In this document: positions 1 through 8,570 of the stretch, in pieces
How the letters are laid out: each line of letters begins with the position of its first letter
Position numbering within the stretch: position 1 is the first letter of the stretch
NCBI RefSeq assembly: GCF_001307155.1
Contig: NZ_CP012830.1
Span: forward strand, 3,842,501 to 3,906,500
Length of the DNA: 64,000 nt
Reading direction: 5' to 3'
From: Pseudomonas fluorescens
GTDB taxonomy: Bacteria > Pseudomonadota > Gammaproteobacteria > Pseudomonadales > Pseudomonadaceae
Translations under genes and position numbers: made by a program
Notes under the pieces: model-generated
Database searches by the model: none
Seen by the model: the letters and a program-made list of their open reading frames with translations, nothing else
Told to the model about the DNA's origin: nothing

Positions 1-512
1 ACGACTACGCGTACATCCCGCTGCTCTGGGCCAGCCTGCTGGCGTTGATCGTGCCGGGCATCGTGCACTACGTTACCGGCTGGCTGAACATGCACAGCTT
101 GCTGCTGGTGCAGTGGGTGAGTTTTATCGTGCTGTGCCTGGTGTTTCGGATTCCGTCGATCACCACCCACCTGATCCCCCGGTCGGTGCGCCATTGGCGC
201 GCCTCGAACCTGGCGCGTCGGCAGTTTCTGGAGCAGAACCTGCACCACACCGTCGGCGGCACCGGCGTGCTGATTTTCGTCTGTGAAGCCGAGCGCTATG
301 TGGAGATTCTGGTGGACGAAGGGATTTCCAGGCGGCTGCCTGCCAAAAGCTGGGATCCGATCGTCGCAGCCTTCACCCGGCAGGTAAAACAGGGCCAGAC
401 GTTGCAGGGCTTTGTCACCTGCATCGAGGCCTGTGGCGAGTTGCTCAAGGTGCATGTGCCGGTGACGCAGGCGCGCAATGAGTTACCGAACCGGTTGGTG
501 GTGTTGGGCTGA
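1..512 (+). CDS. TPM-domain membrane protein, 3' part (5' end outside window)
   Basis: The reading frame is open from base 3, so the gene is cut by the window edge; the apparent TTG start at 45 is internal. Two hydrophobic helices come first (PLLWASLLALIVPGIVHYV and LLLVQWVSFIVLCLVF). A soluble domain follows with the TPM-type pattern VLIFVCEAERYVEILVDEGI and a late GFVTCIEACGELL helix. In pseudomonads such proteins usually follow lemA and a first TPM protein. The exact role is unknown; TPM domains are linked to membrane or photosystem repair and acid phosphatase activity in other organisms. Family call fairly sure, function open. Confidence 0.75.
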   Translation, partial: DYAYIPLLWASLLALIVPGIVHYVTGWLNMHSLLLVQWVSFIVLCLVFRIPSITTHLIPRSVRHWRASNLARRQFLEQNLHHTVGGTGVLIFVCEAERYVEILVDEGISRRLPAKSWDPIVAAFTRQVKQGQTLQGFVTCIEACGELLKVHVPVTQARNELPNRLVVLG

Positions 513-544
513 AGCTGGTTCTGGGATTTAGAACCGGGAACTTT

Positions 545-677
545 GTGGCGAGGGAGCTTGCTCCCGCTGGGGCGCGAAGCGGCCCTAAAACCAGTAAACA
601 TAGGCCATCAGGTAATCGCGGTTGCCTGTCTTGCGGCTGCTTCGCAACCGAGCGGGAGCGAGCTCCCTCGCCACAGG
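545..677. repeat. Paired REP element, family A (REPIN-like)
   Basis: Two inverted copies of a palindromic unit (GGCGAGGGAGCTTGCTCCCG and its complement) flank a spacer of about 80 bp containing GCGAAGCGGCC and its inverted partner. Related copies in this window lie at about 3024, 4977, 29832 and 37690. It lies between the TPM gene and the methyltransferase. Confidence 0.85.
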
Positions 678-773
678 ATGTGCACCGTTCGTAAATAACT
701 GCGTGTCCCGACGCGCCATCCCCCCTAAAATACCGGTCATTCCCCGATCCGCACCGCCCGAGGCGCTTTCTAC

Positions 774-1991
774 ATGTCTGTTACCGCAACTCCCGCCAGC
801 CTCACGCCGGATCATCACGCGCAATTTATCGACCTGCTGAGCACCAGCCTGGCGCAGAACGCCTTCATCAAACTGGTGCTGGCCAAGTACGTCGGCGCTG
901 AAGTCGACTTGCAGCGAATCATCATCAAGCAGCTGACGGTCAAGGATCAGCCGTGCCTGTCCTTCGTCTATCGCTACAAGACGCGTGACATCACCAAGAA
1001 TTTTCCGGTCGAAGAGGGCATCGCGACGATTGCTGCGCTGTTGCCGCAGGACTTCAAGAACGCTCACCTGCTGGCGCTGACCGATGAAGCCCAGCTCGAA
1101 TACAGCAAGAAGGGCAAGAGCTCGCTGTTCAAGAGCAAGCCCCAGCAACTGCGCGAAGTGCCGTCCGCCGAGCACAACCGCGAGAAGAACCGCTTCCTCG
1201 ACCTGACCCGACCGTTCCTCGCGGATCTCGGTGTAACCAACAGCAAGCACGAGCTGATTCCGGCGATGTCGCGCAAGTGGAAGCAGATCAACAAGTTCAT
1301 CGAAGTCTTCAGCCATGCGCTGACATCTTCACCGCTGGCGCTGGATAAACCGGTACGGGTGGCGGACTTCGGTTCAGGCAAGGGCTACCTGACCTTCGCC
1401 ATTCACGATTACCTGCGCAACACCTTGCACGCCGAAGGCGTGGTCACCGGTGTCGAGTTGCGCGAAGACATGGTCACTCTGTGTAACACCGCTGCCGCGC
1501 GCCTGGAGCATCCGGGGCTGGTGTTCAAATGTGGTGATGTGCGTAGCGTGGCACCGAGCGAGCTGGACGTGATGATCGCCCTGCATGCCTGTGACATTGC
1601 CACCGACTACGCGATCCACACCGGCATCCGCTCCGGTGCGGCAATCATCATGTGCTCGCCGTGCTGCCATAAGCAGATTCGCCTGCAAATCCAGAGCCCG
1701 GCGCTGCTCAAGCCGATGCTGCAATACGGTTTGCACCTCGGTCAGCAGGCGGAAATGGTCACCGACAGCCTGCGGGCGTTGTTCCTCGAGGCCTGCGGGT
1801 ATGAAACCAAGGTCTTCGAGTTCATCTCCCTGGACCACACCAACAAGAACAAGATGATCCTGGCAGTCAAACGTGCGGAGCCGGTGGACCCGGCCCAGCT
1901 GTTGGTGAAAATCCAGGAGCTCAAGGCGTTCTACCACATCAGCGAGCATTGTCTGGAAACGCTGCTGCGAGCCGATGGGCTGCTTATTTGA
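774..1991 (+). CDS. SAM-dependent methyltransferase, METTL25/Methyltransf_32-like
   Basis: The 405-residue protein has a Rossmann-type SAM-binding motif (ADFGSGKGYLTFAIHDYL, near residue 197), the acidic loop GVELREDMV, and a CSPCCHKQIR segment near residue 294 typical of Methyltransf_32/METTL25-like enzymes. The N-terminal ~170 residues look like an accessory substrate domain. The substrate is not known; an RNA or ribosomal target would be a guess. It stands alone between a REP pair and a convergent transporter gene, with an 8-bp overlap of the 3' ends. The ATG at 774 is the first in-frame start before the conserved part. Confidence 0.85.
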   Translation: MSVTATPASLTPDHHAQFIDLLSTSLAQNAFIKLVLAKYVGAEVDLQRIIIKQLTVKDQPCLSFVYRYKTRDITKNFPVEEGIATIAALLPQDFKNAHLLALTDEAQLEYSKKGKSSLFKSKPQQLREVPSAEHNREKNRFLDLTRPFLADLGVTNSKHELIPAMSRKWKQINKFIEVFSHALTSSPLALDKPVRVADFGSGKGYLTFAIHDYLRNTLHAEGVVTGVELREDMVTLCNTAAARLEHPGLVFKCGDVRSVAPSELDVMIALHACDIATDYAIHTGIRSGAAIIMCSPCCHKQIRLQIQSPALLKPMLQYGLHLGQQAEMVTDSLRALFLEACGYETKVFEFISLDHTNKNKMILAVKRAEPVDPAQLLVKIQELKAFYHISEHCLETLLRADGLLI

Positions 1992-2904
1992 ACGGCTTGA
2001 TCTGAATACCCGCCGGTAACGTACCCGGTTGCGCCGGGCGCACTGCCGTCTTGCGCCCGAGCATCACGGTGACAATCACCCCGACCGCAAACAGCCAGGT
2101 AATCGGTTCGATGTGTTCGCCAAAGAACAGCGCCGAGAAGGCGATGGTGAAGAAGATCTGCAGCAACTGGATCTGACTGACCCGGGCGATGCCACCCATC
2201 GCCAGCCCGGCGTACCAGGCGAAGAAGCCGATGAACTGCGAGAACAGCGACACGTAACCGAAGGCCCACCAGGTTTTCGCCGAAATCTCGCCTTGGTGCT
2301 GCAGCGCCAGATACGTCACCGGGCCGATCAACAGCGGTGTCGACAGCACCAGCGCCCAGCAGATCACTTGCCAGCCGCCCATCTCCTTGGCCAACCGGCC
2401 ACCTTCGGCGTAACCCAGACCACCGATGGCAATCGCCCCGAGCATCAACAGATCACCGGCCTGGATGCTGCCGGCACCGCTGATCAAGGCGTAACCCAGG
2501 ACCAACGCGCTGCCCAATGCGGCACAGGCCCAGAAGGCTTTCGACGGTCGCTCATGGGACAACCACGCTGCATACAGCGCTACGCACAAGGGCTGCAAAC
2601 CGTTGACCAGTGCGCCATGAGACGCCGGCAGTGTTTGCATCGCCCAGGCCGAGAGTACCGGGAAACCTAGAATTACTCCGGCAATCACCAGCGTCAGGCC
2701 TTTGATCTGTTTCCAGGTCGGCCATTTCTCCCGACGCCAGAGCAACAACATCGCCGCCGGAATCGCCGCGAACAACGCTCGGCCCAGGCCATTGAGCAGC
2801 GGATGGACTTCTTGCACCACGATCCGGGTGAAGGGCAGGGTCAGGCTGAAGATGACGACGCCGAGCAGGCCCAGCGCCATGCCGGTGTTTTCGCGGGAGG
2901 ACAT
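1984..2904 (-). CDS. DMT superfamily (EamA) transporter
   Basis: A 306-residue inner-membrane protein of about ten hydrophobic helices arranged as two EamA repeats. The first covers residues ~10-140 and the second begins near AGDLLMLGAIAIGG. This is the usual length and layout for drug/metabolite exporters of the RhaT/EamA type. The substrate cannot be read from sequence; amino acid or metabolite efflux is common in the family. Its 3' end overlaps the convergent methyltransferase gene by 8 bp. No partner gene is in the same operon. Confidence 0.85.
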   Translation of the reverse strand: MSSRENTGMALGLLGVVIFSLTLPFTRIVVQEVHPLLNGLGRALFAAIPAAMLLLWRREKWPTWKQIKGLTLVIAGVILGFPVLSAWAMQTLPASHGALVNGLQPLCVALYAAWLSHERPSKAFWACAALGSALVLGYALISGAGSIQAGDLLMLGAIAIGGLGYAEGGRLAKEMGGWQVICWALVLSTPLLIGPVTYLALQHQGEISAKTWWAFGYVSLFSQFIGFFAWYAGLAMGGIARVSQIQLLQIFFTIAFSALFFGEHIEPITWLFAVGVIVTVMLGRKTAVRPAQPGTLPAGIQIKPFK

Positions 2905-3023
2905 AACGGTAACCAGAATTCTGAAGTGGCGGGAGAGTGTTCATCTAGCCATAAACCTTGAGCGCAGCGCTGCTACAGCTAGGCACAGAGTGACACGTAC
3001 AGTTTTGAAGCAACCGCAAATCC

Positions 3024-3168
3024 TGTGGCGAGGGGGCTTGCCCCCGTCGGCCGGTCCGCGTTCGGGTGAAGCAGTCGTAAACAGATTGACGCGGTTTGTC
3101 TGAAAGAAAACGGTGTAGGGGTTGAGGGCCGCTGCGCGCCCCAACGGGGACAAGCCCCCTCGCCACAA
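3024..3168. repeat. Paired REP element, family A, opposite orientation
   Basis: The inverted REP units GTGGCGAGGGGGCTTGCCCC and GGGGACAAGCCCCCTCGCCAC are separated by a spacer. It fills most of the 387-bp gap between the DMT transporter start and the pfpI-like gene. The spacer (GAAGCAGTCGTAAAC ... GGGCCGCTGCGCGCC) is related to the other family A copies but runs in reverse. Confidence 0.85.
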
Positions 3169-3291
3169 AGGCATCTGCGTGCTACAGGGAGTGCGCTGCT
3201 TTACGTAGTAGCTGGTTATTACCCGCCTCGCTGGATTCGGACTACCTTGAATACTCCTTCCTGCCCAATTTTTACCAGAGGAGTCATCCCC

Positions 3292-3873
3292 ATGGCCGCG
3301 AAAAAAATTCTGATGCTGGTCGGCGATTATGTCGAAGACTACGAAGTGATGGTGCCGTTTCAGGCACTGCTGATGGTCGGTCACACAGTGCACGCGGTCT
3401 GCCCGGACAAAACCGCCGGGCAGACCGTGCGCACCGCGATCCATGACTTCGAAGGCGACCAGACCTACAGCGAGAAACCCGGTCACCTGTTCGCACTGAA
3501 CTTCGACTTCGCCAAGGTCGATGCGGCGGACTACGACGCGTTGCTGGTGCCGGGTGGGCGGGCGCCGGAATACCTGCGCCTGAACGAAAAAGTCCTACAA
3601 CTGGTGCAAGCTTTCGACAAGGCCGGCAAACCGATTGCGGCGGTCTGCCATGGTGCGCAATTGTTGGCGGCGGCGGGGATTCTTGAAGGTCGCGAATGCA
3701 GCGCTTATCCGGCCTGTGCGCCAGAAGTGCGTTTGGCCGGTGGCACGTTCATCGATATCCCGGTGACGCAAGGCCACGTTCAGGGCAATCTGGCGACGGC
3801 TCCAGCCTGGCCGGCACACCCGAGCTGGCTGGCCGGTTTCCTTGGTCTGCTGGGCACCAAAATCACTTTGTAA
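3292..3873 (+). CDS. DJ-1/PfpI family protein
   Basis: A 193-residue class I glutamine-amidotransferase-like protein. The nucleophile elbow AVCHGAQ places the conserved cysteine at residue 119, with the glutamate-bearing N-terminal strand (LMLVGDYVEDYE) and the LLVPGGRAPEYLR segment upstream. Family members act as deglycases, chaperones or proteases; which applies here is not visible. I chose the ATG at 3292 because it follows the ribosome site AGAGGAG; an in-frame TTG at 3247 lacks one. The next gene begins 14 bp downstream, so the two probably form an operon. Confidence 0.9.
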   Translation: MAAKKILMLVGDYVEDYEVMVPFQALLMVGHTVHAVCPDKTAGQTVRTAIHDFEGDQTYSEKPGHLFALNFDFAKVDAADYDALLVPGGRAPEYLRLNEKVLQLVQAFDKAGKPIAAVCHGAQLLAAAGILEGRECSAYPACAPEVRLAGGTFIDIPVTQGHVQGNLATAPAWPAHPSWLAGFLGLLGTKITL

Positions 3874-3887
3874 GCGGAGGCCTGCGC

Positions 3888-4193
3888 ATGTGCGAGCTGT
3901 ACGTCAAAGCCGACCCGATCCTCTACGAGTCACGCTCGCGCTCGCTGCGCATCTGCGGGGTGGTGACCACGCTGCGGCTGGAGAACCAGTTCTGGGACAT
4001 CCTCAGCGAGATCGCCGAAGTCGATGGCATGACCACCAACCAGTTGATCGCCAAGCTCTACGAAGAGGTGATGGACTACCGGGGCGAAGTGGTGAACTTC
4101 GCCTCGTTCCTGCGGGTCAGCTGCACGCGTTACCTGAGCCAGCGCCGGGTGACGACGCCGGAGTTATCGGTGGTGCGCGCGGTGGTGAAGTAA
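3888..4193 (+). CDS. Ribbon-helix-helix domain protein
   Basis: A 101-residue protein with an RHH-type core: RSLRICGVVTTLRLENQFWD as the strand and first helix, then ILSEIAEVDGMTTNQLIAKL. This matches the RHH_4 family found widely in proteobacteria, which carries a fixed N-terminal MCELYVKADP. The function is unknown, though DNA binding is implied by the fold. It is translated from ATG 3888 after GCGGAGG, directly behind the PfpI-like gene, and the pairing recurs in pseudomonads as far as I recall. No dedicated promoter is visible between the two. Confidence 0.8.
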   Translation: MCELYVKADPILYESRSRSLRICGVVTTLRLENQFWDILSEIAEVDGMTTNQLIAKLYEEVMDYRGEVVNFASFLRVSCTRYLSQRRVTTPELSVVRAVVK

Positions 4194-4220
4194 GTGGGTT
4201 TGTATTGATCTTGAGGGCCC

Positions 4221-4300
4221 CATCGCGGGCAAGCCTTGCTCCTGCGCGGTGCGCACAAACGCTATTGAACCGTAGGAGCAAGGCTTGCCCGCGATGAGGC
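4221..4300. repeat. Paired REP element, family B
   Basis: ATCGCGGGCAAGCCTTGCTCC and its inverted copy GGAGCAAGGCTTGCCCGCGA flank a short spacer. Related copies are near 24449 and 49591. It lies between the RHH gene and yegP. Confidence 0.85.
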
Positions 4301-4375
4301 CGGTACAGGCGACAGAAACCCCGACCTGGTCTTTACTCTGAAGCGCGAACCTCTCAATCTCCAAGGAGAACGAGC

Positions 4376-4720
4376 ATGTCCGGATGGTACGAGTTGAGCA
4401 AAAGCATCACTGGCCAGTTCCGCTTTGTGCTGAAGGCGGCCAACGCCGAGACCATTCTTACCAGCGAGCTGTACACCACGCGCAGCGCTGCTGATGACGG
4501 CATCGCCTCGGTTCAGGCCAATAGCCCACTGGATGAACGCTACGAGAAAAAAACCACCAAGGATGGCCATCCTTACTTCAATCTCACGGCTGCCAATCAT
4601 CAGATCATCGGCAGCAGTGAAGCCTATTCTTCAGACACCGCACTGGAAAAAGGCATCGCCAGCGTCAAGGCCAACGGGCCGACCAAGGTGATCAAGGACA
4701 AGACGTTGCCGGTGTTTTAA
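4376..4720 (+). CDS. yegP: YegP family protein (two DUF1508 repeats)
   Basis: The 114-residue protein contains two tandem DUF1508 units: GQFRFVLKAANAETILTSELY at residues ~12-60, and PYFNLTAANHQIIGSSEAYS at ~63-110. Each ends in a GIASVQAN/GIASVKAN motif. The length equals that of E. coli YegP. The molecular role is not established; the fold is a small beta-rich unit. It has a good ribosome site (CCAAGGAGAACGAGC) before ATG 4376 and stands alone. Confidence 0.9.
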   Translation: MSGWYELSKSITGQFRFVLKAANAETILTSELYTTRSAADDGIASVQANSPLDERYEKKTTKDGHPYFNLTAANHQIIGSSEAYSSDTALEKGIASVKANGPTKVIKDKTLPVF

Positions 4721-4732
4721 AGGCTGCTGATG

Positions 4733-4774
4733 ATCGTTCCCATGCTCTGCGTGGGAATGCAGCCCGTGACGCTC
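4733..4774. repeat. Short intergenic repeat with TTCCCA/TGGGAA hairpin
   Basis: GATCGTTCCCATGCTCTGCG followed by TGGGAATGCAGCCCGTGACG has the form of a repeat that is common in fluorescent pseudomonads (from memory). The arms TTCCCA and TGGGAA form a hairpin. It adjoins the truncated cupin fragment and may mark a deletion end. Confidence 0.5.
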
Positions 4775-4778
4775 GTTT

Positions 4779-4940
4779 CTGTTTGTCCATGAAAGCCAGG
4801 TCGAAGTCGACTTCATGAGCGAACGGGTGATTTTGAACCGTGGCGATGCGCTGCACTTCAACGCGCAAGAACCGCATCGCCTGCGCTCGGTGGGCGAGGT
4901 GCAGGCGCAGTTGCTGGTGCTGCATCGCGGCGAGGAGTGA
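4779..4940 (+). pseudogene. C-terminal remnant of a cupin-domain (XRE-cupin type) regulator
   Basis: In frame, without a start, the DNA encodes LFVHESQVEVDFMSERV, then ILNRGDALHFNAQEPHRLRS, and ends ...LLVLHRGEE before TGA at 4938. This is the terminal beta-barrel of a cupin: a G-D-x-x-x-F turn, a PH metal-type motif, and a closing LVLHR strand. Transcription factors with an XRE head and cupin tail end this way. The helix-turn-helix part is missing and the fragment abuts a short repeat at 4733-4774, so it is a deletion remnant. Family call from pattern only. Confidence 0.7.
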
Positions 4941-4976
4941 GCTGGAGCTGCAGGTTCTGACTTGAGAGCACAGCTT

Positions 4977-5110
4977 TTGTGGCGAGGGAGCTTGCTCCCG
5001 CTGGGGTGCGAAGCAGCCCCGAAATCAGCAACACGATTGCGTCAGACACACCGCGCATTCTGGTTTGCGGCCGCTGCGCGACCGAGCGGGAGCAAGCTCC
5101 CTCGCCACAG
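4977..5110. repeat. Paired REP element, family A
   Basis: Same architecture as at 545: GGCGAGGGAGCTTGCTCCCG ... CGGGAGCAAGCTCCCTCGCC, with the spacer carrying GTCAGACACACCG, shared with the copy at 29832. It touches the 3' end of the DUF4917 gene. Confidence 0.85.
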
Positions 5111-5113
5111 GTG

Positions 5114-6145
5114 TCAGCGTTCGACCGGCACACTCAGTGTTGGGCTACCCAACGCATGGCTCTTCGAATCAAAAAACCTCAGCGCCACACCGGTCCCTTC
5201 AAACACCTTCGCGTAATGCCGCTTCTGGCTCTGGATGAACGCCGCGCTGCGCGGGTAAATCGAGATCGCCACGGTCTTCGGTTGTGCCTGGCGCAGCGCA
5301 TGCACGATGTGAGCGTCCTGCTTGCCCAGGCTGTGGCCGAAGATGCACAGCGCGTCGCTTTGCTTGAGTAACTGGTCGTAGCAGAACGACAGGTAATCCG
5401 AACTGCGGATGGTCTTGAGCTTGTCTTCAGAGCTGCCTTCGCTGACGAACAGCGGCACGTCGTCCAGCGTCTTGATCGTGTTGTTGATCGCAAAACTGCC
5501 CAGCAGTGTGCCCTCCGTCGAGGTCAGTTTGCGCGCGGTGCCGTCCTGGTTGCGCACCAGATGCAAGCCGCCGTGCAGGTAGAGCAGGCGGGTTTTATCC
5601 GCGGTACTGGTACTCAGGTCGAAGCTCGGCTCGGTGCCGTGAAATAGGTCGCTGATGGTATTGGGTTGGTGCTGGATCGCCCAGTAATTGAGCAAGTCGT
5701 AGTTGGTGGTGAACACCGTCGGATAGGTGCTCAATTCCTGATTGATTGCCGCCAGGCTTGACGGCTGTACCAGACGCCACGGGATGTGCACCGCGTGCAC
5801 GGTGTTGATCAGCGCTTCCTTGATTGCGTAGTAGCGATTGCGCGGCGCGGCGGAGCTCACGGCCAGGGCCTTGTTGACCCGGCTGGTGGTTTTCAGTGCA
5901 CTAAGCACTTGCTCGAAACTGCGGGTTTGCATTGCGTCGAACACGCTCAGTTCGGACTGGCTCAACGGCTTTTCTTCGACCGTGCGGGCGTTCTCGAACA
6001 GCGAGTCGTAACCAAAGTCATCCCACACCGCACGGCTGGCGCCGTTGCCCACCAGCAGGCCGCTGAACGGGGTGGTTGCGCGCAACGCATTCCAGTCTTC
6101 TAGTCGGGCATCAAATTCCTGGAAATCGGTCATCGCGTCGGTCAT
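5114..6145 (-). CDS. DUF4917 family protein (SIR2-like fold)
   Basis: A 343-residue soluble protein. The N-terminal GLLVGNGASRAVWDDFGYDS resembles the dinucleotide-binding GNG loop of SIR2-like proteins. A central YLHGGLHL motif, a TTNYDLL segment and a CIFGHSLGKQDAHI segment also fit DUF4917. SIR2-like domains of this sort occur in several anti-phage systems as NADases, but no partner gene is adjacent, so a defence role is only a possibility. It is a single gene ending inside a REP-rich gap. Two in-frame ATGs lie four codons apart; I kept the first. Confidence 0.8.
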   Translation of the reverse strand: MTDAMTDFQEFDARLEDWNALRATTPFSGLLVGNGASRAVWDDFGYDSLFENARTVEEKPLSQSELSVFDAMQTRSFEQVLSALKTTSRVNKALAVSSAAPRNRYYAIKEALINTVHAVHIPWRLVQPSSLAAINQELSTYPTVFTTNYDLLNYWAIQHQPNTISDLFHGTEPSFDLSTSTADKTRLLYLHGGLHLVRNQDGTARKLTSTEGTLLGSFAINNTIKTLDDVPLFVSEGSSEDKLKTIRSSDYLSFCYDQLLKQSDALCIFGHSLGKQDAHIVHALRQAQPKTVAISIYPRSAAFIQSQKRHYAKVFEGTGVALRFFDSKSHALGSPTLSVPVER

Positions 6146-6288
6146 CTCAAGCGGGTGGAGTGCAGGGCGCAGACTTTATCACGACCGGGTGTTGAGCCAG
6201 ATCAAGATGCGCGGTAACGGATGGGTCGATCCTTTGGGCCTCCGCTGAATCGGGGTTGCCGGTTCGGCTCTATCGAAGAGGATTGGTG

Positions 6289-7437
6289 ATGACCAGCACG
6301 TTTTTCATTCCTGCCGTGAACATCATGGGCACCGGTTGCCTCGACGAAGCCATGAATGCCATTCGCAACTATGGATTTCGCAAGGCCTTGATCGTGACGG
6401 ACGCAGGATTGGCCAAGGCTGGCGTGGCAGGGTTGATCGCTGAAAAACTGGCGATGCAGGACATCGACTCGGTGATTTTCGACGGTGCCAAACCGAACCC
6501 GAGCATCGCCAACGTCGAGAGCGGCCTGGAACTGCTGCAGCGCAGCCAGTGCGATTGCGTGATTTCCCTGGGCGGCGGCTCGCCCCACGATTGCGCCAAA
6601 GGCATTGCGTTGTGCGCCACCAACGGCGGCAAGATCGCCGATTACGAAGGCGTCGACCAATCAGCCAAGCCGCAATTGCCGCTGATCGCGATCAACACCA
6701 CCGCCGGCACTGCCAGCGAGATGACCCGTTTCTGCATCATCACCGACGAATCGCGCCACGTGAAAATGGCCATCGTCGACCGCAACGTCACGCCGCTGCT
6801 GTCGGTCAACGACCCGGCGCTGATGGCGGCGATGCCCAAGGGCCTGACCGCCGCTACCGGCATGGACGCCTTGACCCACGCCATCGAAGCCTACGTTTCC
6901 ACGGCCGCCAACCCGATCACCGACGCCTGCGCACTGAAAGCCATCGAGCTGATCAGCCGCAACCTGCGCTTGGCCGTGCACGACGGCAGCGACATGATCG
7001 CCCGGGAAAACATGGCGTATGCGCAGTTCCTCGCCGGTATGGCATTCAACAATGCTTCGTTGGGGTTTGTGCACGCGATGGCGCACCAGTTGGGCGGCTT
7101 TTATGACTTGCCCCACGGTGTGTGCAACGCGGTACTGCTGCCGCACGTACAAAGCTTCAACGCCGCGGTCTGCGCCGAACGCCTGGCGGTAGTGGCGCAG
7201 GCTCTGGGGGCCGACACCCTCGGTGTCAGTCCGGAAGAGGGCGCCCAAGCGGCCATCGTGGCGATCCGCGCGTTGGCCAGGGATGTGGAAATCCCCGGCG
7301 GTTTGCGCGACCTCGGCGCCAAGCTGCAAGACATTCCGATCCTTGCCGCCAACGCCTTGAAAGATGCCTGCGGCCTGACCAATCCACGGGCGGCAGATCA
7401 GCGGCAGATCGAGGAGATCTTTCGCAGCGCGTTTTGA
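6289..7437 (+). CDS. yiaY: Iron-containing alcohol dehydrogenase, YiaY type
   Basis: A 382-residue group III (Fe-dependent) dehydrogenase, very close along its length to E. coli YiaY. The NAD-binding GGGSPHDCAKG is near residue 95, NTTAGTASEMTRFCIITDE follows, and the metal-ligand region has HAIEAYVS and HAMAHQLGGFYDLPHGV with its histidines. It oxidises short alcohols or reduces aldehydes; YiaY has been linked to ethanol and L-threonine. ATG 6289 gives the STFFIP N-terminus of the family; upstream in-frame codons lack it. It is monocistronic, after a short gap from the divergent DUF4917 gene. Confidence 0.92.
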   Translation: MTSTFFIPAVNIMGTGCLDEAMNAIRNYGFRKALIVTDAGLAKAGVAGLIAEKLAMQDIDSVIFDGAKPNPSIANVESGLELLQRSQCDCVISLGGGSPHDCAKGIALCATNGGKIADYEGVDQSAKPQLPLIAINTTAGTASEMTRFCIITDESRHVKMAIVDRNVTPLLSVNDPALMAAMPKGLTAATGMDALTHAIEAYVSTAANPITDACALKAIELISRNLRLAVHDGSDMIARENMAYAQFLAGMAFNNASLGFVHAMAHQLGGFYDLPHGVCNAVLLPHVQSFNAAVCAERLAVVAQALGADTLGVSPEEGAQAAIVAIRALARDVEIPGGLRDLGAKLQDIPILAANALKDACGLTNPRAADQRQIEEIFRSAF

Positions 7438-7531
7438 ACTGCTGTATCGAACGGGTTGAATCGGCAGACCGGGCGGGCGATAGTGCAGGGCTGATCTTTT
7501 ATCGATTGATGACGTTCACAAGGAACAGGGA

Positions 7532-8272
7532 ATGACCTTGAAATACAGCTGGTTGGGATGTGTGGCAATGAGTGGTGCGCTGGGCGCGACCCAGGCGTAT
7601 GCCGAGTGTGTAACACCGCCATTGCCCGAGGGTGTACCGGGTTATTCGGTGTGCAAGGACTGGCCGGCCTACAGCGGCCAGACTATCACTGCACTGTCGC
7701 AGATTGAGCCGGACTCGACTCATAGCGATGAGCCTGACGGCATGGGTATGTACGACTTGAAACTGGCGGTGGTGTCCAACGTTGATGGCAAGCCGCTGGC
7801 CCACTATTCCAAAGCCTCGGTGTTCAGCTCCGATGCCATCCGGTTCGATGGGCTGAGCATCGATACCGCGCGCTACAAACTCACCTCCGATCTGCGAGCG
7901 TTCGGCGTGCGGGCAGGTTTCACTGGCTCGTCGCGGGCCAATCCTTTCGGCGAGTCCCAACTGTCGCTGTATGTTCGCGAAGGCAACACGCTGCGCCCGG
8001 TACTGGAGCAACTGGTGATCGAATCCGCTAGCGGTGAGTGGGATACCAACTGTGCGGGCGAGTTCTCGAACATCAAACGCACTCTGGATATAGCCAAAAC
8101 CAGCAGCCACGGCTTTGCCGACCTGATCGTTAAATCGGTGACCACCGGCTCGCAAGACTCGGTGAAAAATGGCGAATGCGAATCCAAAGATACAGTGGGG
8201 AAAACGGTACTGACGACGCTACGGTATGACGGTCAGCGGTATGTTGTTCCGAAAGAATTGCAGGGCTCATGA
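7532..8272 (+). CDS. Predicted secreted protein of unknown function
   Basis: A 246-residue protein with a Sec signal peptide (hydrophobic core WLGCVAMSGALGATQ, likely cut after AYA at residue 24). Four or more cysteines in the mature part (ECV, SVCKDW, DTNCAG, NGECES) suggest disulfides in the periplasm. I do not recognise a domain. Acidic and mostly beta-like patterns (YDLKLAVVSNVDGKPL) suggest a periplasmic lipocalin- or immunoglobulin-like fold, which is a guess. It follows yiaY by 94 bp and ends just before the convergent ParE-type toxin gene. Confidence 0.65.
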   Translation: MTLKYSWLGCVAMSGALGATQAYAECVTPPLPEGVPGYSVCKDWPAYSGQTITALSQIEPDSTHSDEPDGMGMYDLKLAVVSNVDGKPLAHYSKASVFSSDAIRFDGLSIDTARYKLTSDLRAFGVRAGFTGSSRANPFGESQLSLYVREGNTLRPVLEQLVIESASGEWDTNCAGEFSNIKRTLDIAKTSSHGFADLIVKSVTTGSQDSVKNGECESKDTVGKTVLTTLRYDGQRYVVPKELQGS

Positions 8273-8285
8273 CACAGGTTGAGAC

Positions 8286-8570
8286 CTACCATGTTCCGGG
8301 GGGTAGACGGCGGGTGTGGAACACTCGCAGAACCTGCAAACGCCCTTGGCGGACTCTATAAGGGATGACGTAGGGGCGATCGGCTAGTACCCACTCTCGA
8401 GTGCCGGGCAGACGGCCTTCACGGCCAATCGCAGGAAATTGGGCAAGGTGCTCGATACTGGTGAAGATGGCTTTGACGAAGTCAGCTGCGGCTTTTGGAC
8501 TTTCCAGCGCGATGTAAGCGGCTTCGTCATCAATATTTTTTAGTGCGGTTTTCAGCCACTCAACGCGCAT
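8286..8570 (-). CDS. ParE/RelE family toxin
   Basis: A 94-residue type II toxin: MRVEWLKTALKN, IDDEAAYIA, ALESPKAAADFVKAI, HLAQFPAIGREGRLPGTREW, YVIPYRVRQGRLQVLRVFHT. These are the conserved blocks of ParE-type plasmid stabilisation proteins, whose targets are gyrase (ParE) or ribosome-bound mRNA (RelE). The ATG at 8570 overlaps the antitoxin stop by 11 bp, the usual coupling in these pairs; a longer frame up to 8597 would run deeper into the antitoxin gene. The R-rich C-terminus is intact, so the toxin is probably active. Confidence 0.88.
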   Translation of the reverse strand: MRVEWLKTALKNIDDEAAYIALESPKAAADFVKAIFTSIEHLAQFPAIGREGRLPGTREWVLADRPYVIPYRVRQGRLQVLRVFHTRRLPPGTW

